64,000 bases of DNA. It comes from CAMEGH01 sp052103595. Lineage in GTDB: Bacteria > Patescibacteriota > Saccharimonadia > Saccharimonadales > Saccharimonadaceae. The position numbers and the translations under genes were made by a program. Location: the NCBI GenBank assembly GCA_052103595.1, contig JBQEKC010000001.1:434001-498000 (forward strand), in the 5' to 3' direction. This document shows, in pieces, positions 19,414 through 27,806 of this stretch. Below the pieces are notes generated by a model that worked only from the letters and a program-made list of their open reading frames with translations, had not been told where the DNA came from and made no database searches. Numbering within the stretch: the first letter of the stretch is position 1; each line of letters begins with the position of its first letter.

Positions 19414-20196
19414 TTAGTGCTTTGGGTTGATGAGGGGTGGTTTGCCGATGGCGCGCAAGGCGGCGCTGTCGTTAAGCTTCTGCAGGTCAGCGTCCCGCTT
19501 CAGCTGCGCTTGGTGCGCATCATCTGCTTCACGTTTGGCTTTTGCCTTGCGCTCAGCTTCTTCCGTTGCACGCTTCTGCTCGGCTGCGAGATGGCTCTGG
19601 GCAATATCGCGTAGCCGTTCAATATAAGGCATCGCCAATATGGTCATTTCTGCAATCACTTGCTGACGAACGTCGTCGCTCAACTCTTGCTCCAGATGGA
19701 ACAAGAGCCGCTTGATTTCGGCATCGTCGTAGTAACGACAGATTTCCTGCCGAACAGCTTCTGTAGTGTCGCGCTCTAAATCTGTTAGTTCGTACTCATC
19801 TGCTCTCCAAGCTTGAAGGTCTATGCTTGCAAAAACAATCGCCTGGAGTAAACCAATCAGATTCCGATGAATGTCTCTACCGTACGCGCAGGTGCAGTAA
19901 CCGAGACATTTCTCTCCACCAGAAAAGACACTCACTTGCAACGTACGCATCGCCCGCAGATGCTCATCAATCTCAGCTGCTTTCTTCCTCTCTCGGATGA
20001 TGCGTGCTTTTTGCCTCTGAACAGCCGGTTCAAAATAGGTATTAGCAAGCAGCAGTGCACGCAAATCATCATTTGATACCTGCGGCAGCGTCGTTTCTGC
20101 GACGCGCGCAGATGGCTTTGCTGGCTTTCGGTTCAAAAAGTACACAGACACCGCGAACAAAAGAATCACCACGTTTATGATAATGGCATCGAACAT
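19414..20196 (-). CDS. Membrane-anchored coiled-coil protein, unknown function
   Basis: The product has 260 residues, an N-terminal transmembrane helix (INVVILLFAVSVYFL), a middle helical region with an odd cysteine cluster (CLGYCTCAYG near residue 100), and a long charged helix from about 195 to 245 (AEQKRATEEAERKAKAKREADD) likely to form a coiled coil. No family is recognised. GAGGAAAAG just before the ATG is a good ribosome site. It stands alone between its own terminator and a divergent lipoprotein gene. Confidence 0.75.
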   Translation of the reverse strand: MFDAIIINVVILLFAVSVYFLNRKPAKPSARVAETTLPQVSNDDLRALLLANTYFEPAVQRQKARIIRERKKAAEIDEHLRAMRTLQVSVFSGGEKCLGYCTCAYGRDIHRNLIGLLQAIVFASIDLQAWRADEYELTDLERDTTEAVRQEICRYYDDAEIKRLLFHLEQELSDDVRQQVIAEMTILAMPYIERLRDIAQSHLAAEQKRATEEAERKAKAKREADDAHQAQLKRDADLQKLNDSAALRAIGKPPLINPKH

Positions 20197-20306
20197 TACT
20201 TTTCCTCATTTCCAAAGAACATAGCTCCGGGTTGAGCTAATAGAAAGATTATACCACTTTATGCAGTGAAAAGCAACACAGCCATTGCTTTATGTACATT
20301 ACGTGT

Positions 20307-20312
20307 TATAAT
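20307..20312 (+). promoter_or_regulatory. Extended -10 of the lipoprotein gene
   Basis: TATAAT preceded by TGT. The roughly 50-nt leader holds ATAGAAG/CTTCTAT, a 7-bp hairpin, and GAAAGGG before the ATG at 20371. Confidence 0.6.
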
Positions 20313-20370
20313 AAAGTTATAGAAGTATCCCCTTCTATGTACTTTCCATCTTCCCACGAAAGGGATTCTC

Positions 20371-20880
20371 ATGCGCAAACTGATTGCCGTTTTTACGGCA
20401 ACCTTCCTGTGTCTGTCGCTTTCTGCCTGCCTGAGCCAGGATCCACTTGGCCTGAATGAATCGAGCGGATCAAGCAACACCTCTGGTGGCGGCAGTAACG
20501 GCAGCTCTGATTCGGCTAAAGATTCAAGGTTCTACAAAGTCAGCGTGGGGACTATTGCCGTTAATGACCTTGGTAGTCGTGTCGAACTGTATATCGACCA
20601 CTCTTCATGGCTTGACCTTTGGCAAGACGGCATTGTCGACACCGAAGGCGATCCATTCGATAATGACCGCCGAATGTCTATCACCCGCGCCGACGCCGAC
20701 AGCCTTCTGCAAACCAGCAGTAAGAGCAACCCCACCAACACACACGTCTATACATCAGACCGGATACGAGGGGGCGACCCGCGGAGCTTCTCGATCAGTG
20801 ACTTTAGTGAATACACTACGTTCACTCTGGTCGCCAAAAATATCGGTTTCGACACGTACGGCGGAGCAATTGTTTGGTAG
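20371..20880 (+). CDS. Secreted lipoprotein, unknown function
   Basis: The 169-residue protein begins with a lipoprotein signal peptide (MRKLIAVFTATFLCL) and the lipobox LSAC, so the mature protein should start at Cys20 with a diacylglycerol anchor. A serine/glycine linker (SSGSSNTSGGGSNG) precedes a compact domain of about 115 residues (KVSVGTIAVNDLGSRVELYIDH) with beta-strand character. No family is recognised. It has its own promoter, a leader with a small hairpin, and a shared terminator with alaS. Confidence 0.82.
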   Translation: MRKLIAVFTATFLCLSLSACLSQDPLGLNESSGSSNTSGGGSNGSSDSAKDSRFYKVSVGTIAVNDLGSRVELYIDHSSWLDLWQDGIVDTEGDPFDNDRRMSITRADADSLLQTSSKSNPTNTHVYTSDRIRGGDPRSFSISDFSEYTTFTLVAKNIGFDTYGGAIVW

Positions 20881-20890
20881 TAAGATGGAA

Positions 20891-20920
20891 AACGCCCCAC
20901 TCATCCAGAGTGGGGATTTT
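20891..20920. terminator. Terminator between lipoprotein gene and alaS
   Basis: CCCCACTC (20895-20902) pairs with GAGTGGGG (20908-20915), flanked by AAAAC on the left and ATTTTCTTT on the right, usable by both convergent genes. Confidence 0.85.
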
Positions 20921-20922
20921 CT

Positions 20923-22803
20923 TTACTGTAAGACAGCCTTCACGCGGCGGATGCCGGCACTTGAGGCGCCTTCTTTGGTAATCTTAAACACCTTGCCACC
21001 TTCGGCGAGTTGACCAGTGCGGTCGGCGTGTGGCCCGCCACAGATTTCGAAGCTTACACGCTTGTCGCCCTCACCCATCTGATATACCTTTACCGTATCG
21101 CCATAGCGGTCACCAAAGGCACCAACAGCGCCCATACTGAAAGCTTCATCAGTTGGATATTCCTTATAGCTCACTGGCAGATCCCATTCAATCCATTCGT
21201 TTACAAGTTCTTCAACTTCATCAAGCTGCTCGCGCGTTACCTTGCCGTCGTTATTGAAGTCAAAGCGAAGGCGCTCTTCGGTAATGTTACTGCCGTGCTG
21301 CGTAACGTGATCACCCACTACTTTTTTAAGTGCCGCATACATCAGGTGGTTTGCCGTGTGCAATTTACGGTGCGCCATAGTGCTACCGCCCAGGCCGCCC
21401 TTGAACGTACCTTTGGCTGCAGTTTGGCTGCGAGCGCGTTGCTCGGCCATCTTGTCGTCAAATTCTTGGCGCCAGTTTTCTGAGAGCTTGATGTCTTGCT
21501 TAAACACCTCTTCGGTGCTGAGTTCGACTGGGAAGCCGTAGGTGTCATAGAGCGTAAAGAGCTCCATACCAGTCAAGCCATCGGCTGCAAATTTTTCCAG
21601 TTGCTTGAGGCCTTTTCGTAGTGTCTGGCGGAAGACTTTTTCTTCTTTGGCAAGGGTTGCGATAATGTCGTCGCGCTTTTCGGCCACTTCTGGATAATCC
21701 GCTGTGTAGAGATCCGCAATCACCGGCACAATATCTTCAAAGAAGTTTTGCTCCAGTCCAAGATCGAACGCAAAGCGAATCGCCCGGCGTAGCAGCCGGC
21801 GCATTACATAGCCCTGCTCTTTGTTACTTGGCACGACGCCATCAACGGCGAGGAATGCCGCAGCGCGCAAATGATCGGCAATCACACGCATGCTGGCGGT
21901 GTTGCTTTCGTATTTTTTACCACTCAAGCTTTCAAGCTTTTCGACAATCGGCCACAGCAAGCTAATCCGGAAGACATCTGGGCTATCGATTTGCGCAGCT
22001 GCGATTCGCTCCAAGCCGCCGCCAAAGTCGACGTTCTTTTTCTCGAGTGGCTCAAAACTGCCATCTTCAAGCCGGCGATACTGCATAAAGACTTGGTTGC
22101 CAATTTCCATAAACTGGCCACCGTCACTGGCTGGATGCGCTTTACCATAGCTGGCATCGTGATTTTGCTCGCCAAAGTCGTAAAACACTTCGCTGTCAGG
22201 GCCGCATGGATCACCGATTGGCGTTTTATCGAGACCACCACCACGACTCCACCAGTTTTCACCATCATCGTAGAAGAAAATGCGCTCACCTGGCTTGATG
22301 CCTCGCTTGTCGCCGTCTTCCTGACTGCCGATTTCAGCAATCTCTGCGGTAATACCCTTTTCGGCGAATACCTTCTGCCAAATCTGCGCCGCTTCGTCAT
22401 CGCGCGGAATACCATGCTCTTTATCACCAATAAATGCGGTGACGTAAATTTTATGCGGATCAATACCGACCACATCCGTCAAAAATTCAAAGAACCAGCG
22501 AATTTGCTGCTCTTTAAAATAATCGCCCATGCTCCAATTACCCAACATCTCAAAGAACGTCGTGTGGCGATTATCGCCAACGTCTTCGATATCTTGCGCA
22601 CGCAGGCAGGTTTGACTGTCAGTCAAGCGAACACCGTTCGGGTGCGGCTGACCAAGCAGATATGGCAGCAGCGGCTGCATACCGCTACCAGTAAAAAGTG
22701 TCGTAGGGTCGTCGTGCAGCACAAGTGGCGCACGAGCAATAATTTCGTGTTGACGTTCTTTGTAAAACTGTAGGTAGGCGTTGCGGATTTGTTGCGTATT
22801 CAT
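20923..22803 (-). CDS. alaS: Alanyl-tRNA synthetase, short form without C-Ala domain
   Basis: The 626-residue enzyme charges tRNA-Ala. The class II catalytic core fills the first 240 residues (FTGSGMQPLLPYL, RHTTFFEMLGNWSMGDYF), a tRNA-recognition region follows, and the editing domain is complete with HTANH near residue 485 and CGGPH near 590. It stops right after the editing domain (GIRRVKAVLQ), whereas E. coli AlaRS runs to about 876 residues with a coiled coil and C-Ala domain. The stop is clean and a terminator follows, so this is a natural short form. A TATAAT box lies 8 nt before the ATG. Confidence 0.95.
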   Translation of the reverse strand: MNTQQIRNAYLQFYKERQHEIIARAPLVLHDDPTTLFTGSGMQPLLPYLLGQPHPNGVRLTDSQTCLRAQDIEDVGDNRHTTFFEMLGNWSMGDYFKEQQIRWFFEFLTDVVGIDPHKIYVTAFIGDKEHGIPRDDEAAQIWQKVFAEKGITAEIAEIGSQEDGDKRGIKPGERIFFYDDGENWWSRGGGLDKTPIGDPCGPDSEVFYDFGEQNHDASYGKAHPASDGGQFMEIGNQVFMQYRRLEDGSFEPLEKKNVDFGGGLERIAAAQIDSPDVFRISLLWPIVEKLESLSGKKYESNTASMRVIADHLRAAAFLAVDGVVPSNKEQGYVMRRLLRRAIRFAFDLGLEQNFFEDIVPVIADLYTADYPEVAEKRDDIIATLAKEEKVFRQTLRKGLKQLEKFAADGLTGMELFTLYDTYGFPVELSTEEVFKQDIKLSENWRQEFDDKMAEQRARSQTAAKGTFKGGLGGSTMAHRKLHTANHLMYAALKKVVGDHVTQHGSNITEERLRFDFNNDGKVTREQLDEVEELVNEWIEWDLPVSYKEYPTDEAFSMGAVGAFGDRYGDTVKVYQMGEGDKRVSFEICGGPHADRTGQLAEGGKVFKITKEGASSAGIRRVKAVLQ

Positions 22804-22865
22804 ATCTGTTAATTATAGCAGATATGTAGCGTGATGGGTACTCAGGCCAAAAAAAAGATAGCCTA

Positions 22866-23453
22866 CTAATCTACGCGAGTACAGCTCACGCGAGAGTCTG
22901 TGGAACAAGTGGAATCACCGCCCACTACCTGCATGACAGTTTTTCCTTCGGAGTCTGGCGTTTCAAGGCGATACCATAGTTCATAGCCGCTACAAACAGC
23001 TGTCGTCTGCCAGCAAGATCCAGCGCCATTTGCACGGGTTGCACGATAACCGTACATTCCCGTGGTCGAAGCAGCCGGGCCGTAGTGACCTTCGCTGAAT
23101 GCACGAGTATTTTCTGTGTCTGCGCCGCTCACCCTAATAGTGTCCGGCCGCCCTGGCGCTGTCGCTTGTGCCGATGTCAACTGTATTACTCCACCATTAA
23201 TAAAGTCGAAGCTCTGCATAGAATCCGGTGCTACGCCACCTTGCTTAGGATAGGCAGCGTGATCAGCAAAATAGAGCTGAAGTGCTTTTTGAGCCGCCGC
23301 GATATCCTGTTTTCGTTCGGCGTCGCGCGCTCGCTGCTGCACCCCCGTAAATGCCACAATGCTGATTGCTGCTAAGATCGCAATCACCACAATTACAATC
23401 AGCAATTCAACAATAGTAAATCCGCTGTTTATTTTTGCGCCCATCCGTTTCAT
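22866..23453 (-). CDS. Type IV pilin-like protein
   Basis: The 195-residue protein has a short basic leader (MKRMGAKINSG) and the prepilin cleavage site before FTIVELLIVIVVIAIL, with Glu5 of the mature pilin present. The helix continues as SIVAFTGVQQRARDAERKQD, identical over about 30 residues to the pilin at 55698. The C-terminal globular part holds four cysteines (CWQTTAVC, CSTDSRVSC) that could form disulfides. The ATG at 23453 is 7 nt from TATAAT (23461-23466). It could be a major or a minor pilin; no assembly genes adjoin it. Confidence 0.88.
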   Translation of the reverse strand: MKRMGAKINSGFTIVELLIVIVVIAILAAISIVAFTGVQQRARDAERKQDIAAAQKALQLYFADHAAYPKQGGVAPDSMQSFDFINGGVIQLTSAQATAPGRPDTIRVSGADTENTRAFSEGHYGPAASTTGMYGYRATRANGAGSCWQTTAVCSGYELWYRLETPDSEGKTVMQVVGGDSTCSTDSRVSCTRVD

Positions 23454-23496
23454 ACGGTTTATTATAGCATGAGCTTCTTTGTGGTGATACTTTTTA

Positions 23497-24522
23497 CTAG
23501 ATAATAACGCCGCCACCAACACATTCGTCACCCAGGTATAAAACAGCTGATTGCCCAGATGCTGGCGCGCGCTGCGCATCATGCAAATAAAGAGACGAAC
23601 CTTGCAACGTTGCGGGCACTTTTGGCGCACGGTGGCGAATACGAACGCTGTAATCGCCGTCGCCCTGCACATCACCAATCCAATGCAACGATCCCAGTTC
23701 AAGGTCTTGTCGCCACATTGCCTCATCGTTAAGGTTGGTCGAAACATACACTTCGTTCGCTTCCATGTCTTTACCCACTACGTAATATGGCAAACCACCG
23801 CCCACATTCAGTCCGTGGCGTTGGCCAAGCGTATAAAACAGCGCACCGTCATGTTTTCCTAATACATTGCCTGTAGATTTTTCGATGATATTACCTGGTT
23901 CCGTAGTAACATATTTACCCAAAAATTCGCGCATACCAACCTGCCCCACAAAACACACGCCCATGCTTTCTTTTTTCTGTGCAGTATACAAATTATGCTT
24001 TTTAGCAAGCTCACGCACTTCTGGCTTTGTGTAGTTGCCGAGCGGAAAAAGTGTTTTTTCAAGCGCAGCTTTTTCCGTCCGATACAAAAAGTAGGTTTGA
24101 TCCTTGTTGTCGTCCTTTGCACAAAGTAATTTGCCGTTTTCTATGCGTGCGTAATGACCAGTAGCGATATATTCTGCACCGTCTTCAAGTGCCGCTTCAA
24201 GAAAAAGCTTAAACTTCACCTCTTGGTTGCACATAATGTCAGGGTTTGGTGTGCGCCCTTCTTTGTAGGTATCGATCATATATTGCACCACTTTTTCTTT
24301 GTATTCTTTTTCAAAGTCGTACACCTTAAAATCGATGCCCAATTGCACGGCAACGCGCTTTGCATCCGCCAAATCTTCAGCCCACGGACACTTCATGCCA
24401 GGAAGATCTTGGCTCCAGTTTTTCATGTAGACGCCCGTCACATCGTGGCCTTGCTCTACCAAAAGAGCTGCCGTTACGCTACTATCAACACCGCCACTCA
24501 TACCAACAACAACACGACTCAT
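23497..24522 (-). CDS. mnmA: tRNA 2-thiouridylase MnmA
   Basis: The 341-residue enzyme adds sulfur to U34 of tRNA-Lys, Glu and Gln. The PP-loop GMSGGVDSSVTAALL sits at the N-terminus. The catalytic cysteines are in NPDIMCNQEVKF near residue 97 and GVCFVGQ near 192. The central and C-terminal beta domains (LGQRHGLNVGGGLPYYV) are complete. It overlaps ydcF by ATGA and is two genes after a cysteine desulfurase, which would feed it sulfur. Start 24522 was chosen for the standard MSRVVVGMSGG opening. Confidence 0.95.
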   Translation of the reverse strand: MSRVVVGMSGGVDSSVTAALLVEQGHDVTGVYMKNWSQDLPGMKCPWAEDLADAKRVAVQLGIDFKVYDFEKEYKEKVVQYMIDTYKEGRTPNPDIMCNQEVKFKLFLEAALEDGAEYIATGHYARIENGKLLCAKDDNKDQTYFLYRTEKAALEKTLFPLGNYTKPEVRELAKKHNLYTAQKKESMGVCFVGQVGMREFLGKYVTTEPGNIIEKSTGNVLGKHDGALFYTLGQRHGLNVGGGLPYYVVGKDMEANEVYVSTNLNDEAMWRQDLELGSLHWIGDVQGDGDYSVRIRHRAPKVPATLQGSSLYLHDAQRAPASGQSAVLYLGDECVGGGVII

Positions 24523-25130
24523 CGAGAAATCCCCATATACACTACTAATATTTTGACTATTTCGCTCCCTGCAAGCCACCAGCCGCTTGGCGTTAACCAC
24601 CACCACTGCGACCACTGGTTGTCGCGGGAAACGGGGTGATTGACCACTACAACATCACTTCCAACACTATTACGAAATTCCAAATTTGCACGGCGCTGGT
24701 GATAGGCAGACGTTACTAAAATGACGCGACGAAAATCGCGGTCAGCAAAAACAGTGTTTGTCAGCGCGGCGTTTTCTTTGGTGGTTTCGGAAAACTCTTC
24801 AATAATAATTGCTTCGACGGGCACACCGTGATCGATAGCGTATTGGCGCATTGCTGCAGCGTTACTCGGCCCTTCTTTATCGGCTGCAGCACCAGAAAAA
24901 ACCAATGTGTCTGCCCAACCGCGCTGATACAAATCAACCGCTTCCTGCGTGCGTGCCGTGGTATCGCCACCGCTTACCGCCACAATCGCGTCAGCTTTTT
25001 GGCATTGCGCAAGCCCAGGCTCAGCATTCGGCGTTGAGCTACAGCGCGCTAAATCATCTGGCCCAAGATATGCGCCAACAAGCACAATCGTCAAGGCGAT
25101 GCCAATAACCACCGCAAGAAACCTCATCAT
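24519..25130 (-). CDS. YdcF/SanA-like DUF218 membrane protein
   Basis: The 203-residue protein has an N-terminal transmembrane helix (FLAVVIGIALTIVLVGAYL) and a DUF218 domain: ADAIVAVSGGDTTARTQEAVDLYQRG, FSGAAADKEGPSNAAAMRQYA, and the late VTSAYHQRRA with the conserved histidine. Members such as SanA and ElyC affect envelope integrity and undecaprenyl-linked precursors. It overlaps both neighbours by 4 nt (desulfurase before, mnmA after), so the three are one translationally coupled unit, although a functional link to tRNA thiolation is not evident. Confidence 0.88.
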   Translation of the reverse strand: MMRFLAVVIGIALTIVLVGAYLGPDDLARCSSTPNAEPGLAQCQKADAIVAVSGGDTTARTQEAVDLYQRGWADTLVFSGAAADKEGPSNAAAMRQYAIDHGVPVEAIIIEEFSETTKENAALTNTVFADRDFRRVILVTSAYHQRRANLEFRNSVGSDVVVVNHPVSRDNQWSQWWWLTPSGWWLAGSEIVKILVVYMGISR

Positions 25131-26290
25131 ACGGCGATTCCCGTGCGTCGTGATTCTTGCGTTACGGCAGCAATAATCGCTTCGGTTGCTCGCTTGATAT
25201 CGGCTTCTGTCGTGTGGCGACCAAGTGTCATGCGTAGGCTTCCATTCGCTGTTGACTCAGGCAAGCCGATCGCCTCAAGCACCTGTGATTTTGTTGCTTT
25301 ATTTGCCGCGCAGGCACTGCCTGTTGCCACCAATACGCCCTGCATTTCTAGCAAAAAAACGAGTCGTTCTGCATCAATCCCAGGAAAAGAAATGTGAAGA
25401 TAATTCACCAACCGATGCTTAGGATGACCAGAAACCACTGCGTTTGCAAAAGCATCCGTAAGCGAGGTTTGAAGTGTATCCCGCAAATCTCGTAGACGTC
25501 CAAGCTCACGTTTGCGATATTTATCAGCCAGCCGAACCGCCTCGGCAAACCCAATAACGCCTGCAACATTTTCGGTGCCACTACGTAGCCCCAGCTCTTG
25601 TCCGCCACCAACAATGCGCGCTGTTACGGTCACGCCCGGGCGCACCCACAGCAGGCCAACTTGCTTCGGACCGTATACTTTTGCGGCGTTGAGCGTTAGC
25701 AAATCAACCCCCAAACGAGCAACGTGGATATCAGCTAAACCAAGCCCCTGCGACGCATCGCAATGAAGCACCAACTGCGTTTGATTACCCGCGTCTGCGC
25801 GCTGTTCGCGAACACGACGAACCACTGCCGCTACCTCTGAAAGCGACTGCACCGTACCGATCTCGTGGTTTGCTAATGCAACACTAATAAGTTCTGTTTC
25901 GTCGGTAATGGCAGCTTCAAGCTCGCTGAGCATGATACGACCAGTTTTATCAACGCCAATAATTGTGTAATTATCGCTTGCCTGGATTGCCTTTCGCACG
26001 CTATCGTGCTCAATCGCTGAGCAAATTTTATGCCCAGCAAAGCTCCCAATTGCAAGGTTGATTGATTCTGTTGCGCCAGCTGTCATAACAAGCTCATCGG
26101 CGCCCGCCCCAATTGCTCGTGCAATCTGCGTTTTTGCCGCTTGGTAGTCACGACGTACCGCTACGGCCGGTTCGTAGGGGCTAGAAGGATTGTAAAACGT
26201 TTCGGTAAAATATGGCTTCATAACCGAAAAGACCCGCTCGTCGAGCGGTGTTGCAGCGGCAAAATCAAGGTAGCAAAACGGTTCACTCAT
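25127..26290 (-). CDS. Cysteine desulfurase (NifS/IscS family)
   Basis: The 387-residue PLP enzyme takes sulfur from cysteine. The N-terminus reads YLDFAAATPLD. ATESINLAIG and EHDSVRKAI match substrate and cofactor sites, HCDASQGLGL holds the PLP aspartate, and AAKVYGPKQVGLLWV the PLP lysine. The catalytic cysteine is in ATGSACAANKA near residue 324. The usual SAHK is NAAK here, a small deviation. No Fe-S scaffold gene follows, so its main client is likely MnmA two genes downstream. The start lies 6 to 8 nt after overlapping TACTAT/TATACT boxes. Confidence 0.93.
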   Translation of the reverse strand: MSEPFCYLDFAAATPLDERVFSVMKPYFTETFYNPSSPYEPAVAVRRDYQAAKTQIARAIGAGADELVMTAGATESINLAIGSFAGHKICSAIEHDSVRKAIQASDNYTIIGVDKTGRIMLSELEAAITDETELISVALANHEIGTVQSLSEVAAVVRRVREQRADAGNQTQLVLHCDASQGLGLADIHVARLGVDLLTLNAAKVYGPKQVGLLWVRPGVTVTARIVGGGQELGLRSGTENVAGVIGFAEAVRLADKYRKRELGRLRDLRDTLQTSLTDAFANAVVSGHPKHRLVNYLHISFPGIDAERLVFLLEMQGVLVATGSACAANKATKSQVLEAIGLPESTANGSLRMTLGRHTTEADIKRATEAIIAAVTQESRRTGIAV

Positions 26291-26310
26291 ATGCTTATAG
26301 TATAGCGTAT

Positions 26311-26790
26311 TTACGCGTGACTACCAACCAGCGCAGGGTGCGGTTGGCGCTGGTATACTTGGCGACAAACACGTTCGTAGTAGAGCTGCGTTGCCATCAC
26401 AAAATTCTTCAATTCGTCACCTTCCAAAAAGGTATAGCGAGCACCTTCTTGCACTTTTAAGATGCCGTTATCGTGTATTTCGTACCGTACTGTTACGCTA
26501 TGGCGCTGGCGACGTGCTTTTGGTTCGATCGATTCGTCATACCAAATCCATGTATTTGGATCAAGGTTAAAGAACTCGCGGCGGTGCCCAACGGGAATTT
26601 CACCAAACAAAAGGGCGCCCACTTCGCTTTCAAGCTGAATGAGCTCTCGTTCGGTGAGTTTTTTTAGCGGACGAGTTGGCTTTTTAGCTGGTTTTTGCGT
26701 CTTAGCGGCTGGCGCAGCAGGCGACGTTTCGAGCATCGGCTCTTCCGTGCCAATCAATAGCTGCATCGCTTTTTTGAATACGTGTGACAT
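26311..26790 (-). CDS. Unknown 159-residue protein
   Basis: The N-terminal 55 residues are alanine, proline and lysine-rich and probably disordered (APAAKTQKPAKKPTRPLKK). The rest is a compact domain with LTERELIQLESEVGALLFGEIP, NTWIWYDESIEPKARRQRHSVTVRYEIHDNG, and EGDELKNFVMATQLYYERVCRQVY. No family is recognised. It overlaps the upstream 63-residue gene by 1 nt (TAATG), so the two are translated together. The pair lies downstream of tatD on the same strand. Confidence 0.75.
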   Translation of the reverse strand: MSHVFKKAMQLLIGTEEPMLETSPAAPAAKTQKPAKKPTRPLKKLTERELIQLESEVGALLFGEIPVGHRREFFNLDPNTWIWYDESIEPKARRQRHSVTVRYEIHDNGILKVQEGARYTFLEGDELKNFVMATQLYYERVCRQVYQRQPHPALVGSHA

Positions 26791-26981
26791 TACGCTGCCT
26801 CTTCGAGTTCGATCTTTTCTTCACGAAGGCTCGCAAGGTTTTGTCCAATCGCGAACACAACTTCGTGGAGAGATAGTCGTTCAGCGCTCTGTTCAGCAGT
26901 TGGCTCGATATCGGGCTGGATCGACGAAGGAATCGCGGTTTCTTCGTAACTGATTGTACTGGTAGTATCTGGATTATACAT
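26790..26981 (-). CDS. Small acidic protein coupled to the 159-residue gene
   Basis: The 63-residue product is acidic and hydrophilic (PSSIQPDIEPTAEQSAERL, ending REEKIELEEAA), with a helical second half. No membrane segment, signal or family is seen. GGAG just upstream of the ATG and the 1-nt stop-start overlap with the next gene support it as a real coding sequence. Given their coupling, it may bind the 159-residue protein, but that is inference. Confidence 0.7.
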   Translation of the reverse strand: MYNPDTTSTISYEETAIPSSIQPDIEPTAEQSAERLSLHEVVFAIGQNLASLREEKIELEEAA

Positions 26982-27002
26982 ACCTTATCTCCACATTTAG
27001 GT

Positions 27003-27788
27003 TTATGACTGTAGGTCAAATAGAGTTTCAGCATTGCGCGTTGTATGGCGAGCTATCTCATCAAGCGAACATTGTCGTAGCATTGCCTGATGTTTCGCCA
27101 CCTCACGTACTCTACATGGCTCATTCACTGTACCACGAAATGGACGCGGTGTCAAGAAAGGGGCATCGGTTTCAAGCAAAAGGCGATCGAGCGGAATATC
27201 AGCAAACATCGCTTGTTGTGATTCGTCGCGAGTAAACGTACTGATTCCGTTCACGCTCACGTAAAATCCACGCGCCAGCCCACGTTCGATATTAGCCGAC
27301 GAATCAGTAAAACTGTGCAGCACGCCACGTAGCTTTGAAAAGTTATCAACAATTGGCCAAAAATCGCGCCATACCGTAGTGTTACGATTCGCCGACTGAC
27401 TATCACGCACATGGAATACCACCGGTAAATCAGCTTCGTAAGCGACCTGTAGCTGTTGCTCAAATGCGGTCATTTGTGTTTCACGCGGACTATTAAGATA
27501 AAAGTAGTCCAGCCCGATCTCACCCACCGCTACCAGTTTTTTGGCATCCGTTTGTACCAACTCGGCAATTGCCGCCACGCCATCTTTTGTGTCGTGCGGA
27601 TGAACACCGACCGTCGCAAACAGTTCATTATATTGCTCTGCGCACTGCAGTGCCTGGCGCGAGCTTTCTTCTGTTGTTCCAACGCAAATCATTTTGGTCA
27701 CATCTGCCGCATGCGCTCGCTCTAGCACCTCGCTGAGTGGCAATTCGTAGTCCGGTTCATGAATATGACAGTGCGTATCAATTAGCAT
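27003..27788 (-). CDS. tatD: TatD family metal-dependent hydrolase (DNase)
   Basis: The 261-residue TIM-barrel protein shows the TatD metal ligands: IDTHCHIHEPDY at the start, AVGEIGLDYFYL near residue 90, VVFHVRDS near 125, GVLHSFTD near 158 and LLETDAPFLTPRP near 205. TatD proteins are 3'-5' exonucleases acting in DNA repair and have D-aminoacyl-tRNA hydrolase-like relatives. It follows metG by 18 nt. This tatD, metG, rsmA, rpfB neighbourhood resembles the actinobacterial rpfB locus. Confidence 0.93.
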   Translation of the reverse strand: MLIDTHCHIHEPDYELPLSEVLERAHAADVTKMICVGTTEESSRQALQCAEQYNELFATVGVHPHDTKDGVAAIAELVQTDAKKLVAVGEIGLDYFYLNSPRETQMTAFEQQLQVAYEADLPVVFHVRDSQSANRNTTVWRDFWPIVDNFSKLRGVLHSFTDSSANIERGLARGFYVSVNGISTFTRDESQQAMFADIPLDRLLLETDAPFLTPRPFRGTVNEPCRVREVAKHQAMLRQCSLDEIARHTTRNAETLFDLQS

Positions 27789-27806
27789 GTCAGCCTCTTT
27801 CTTTGG

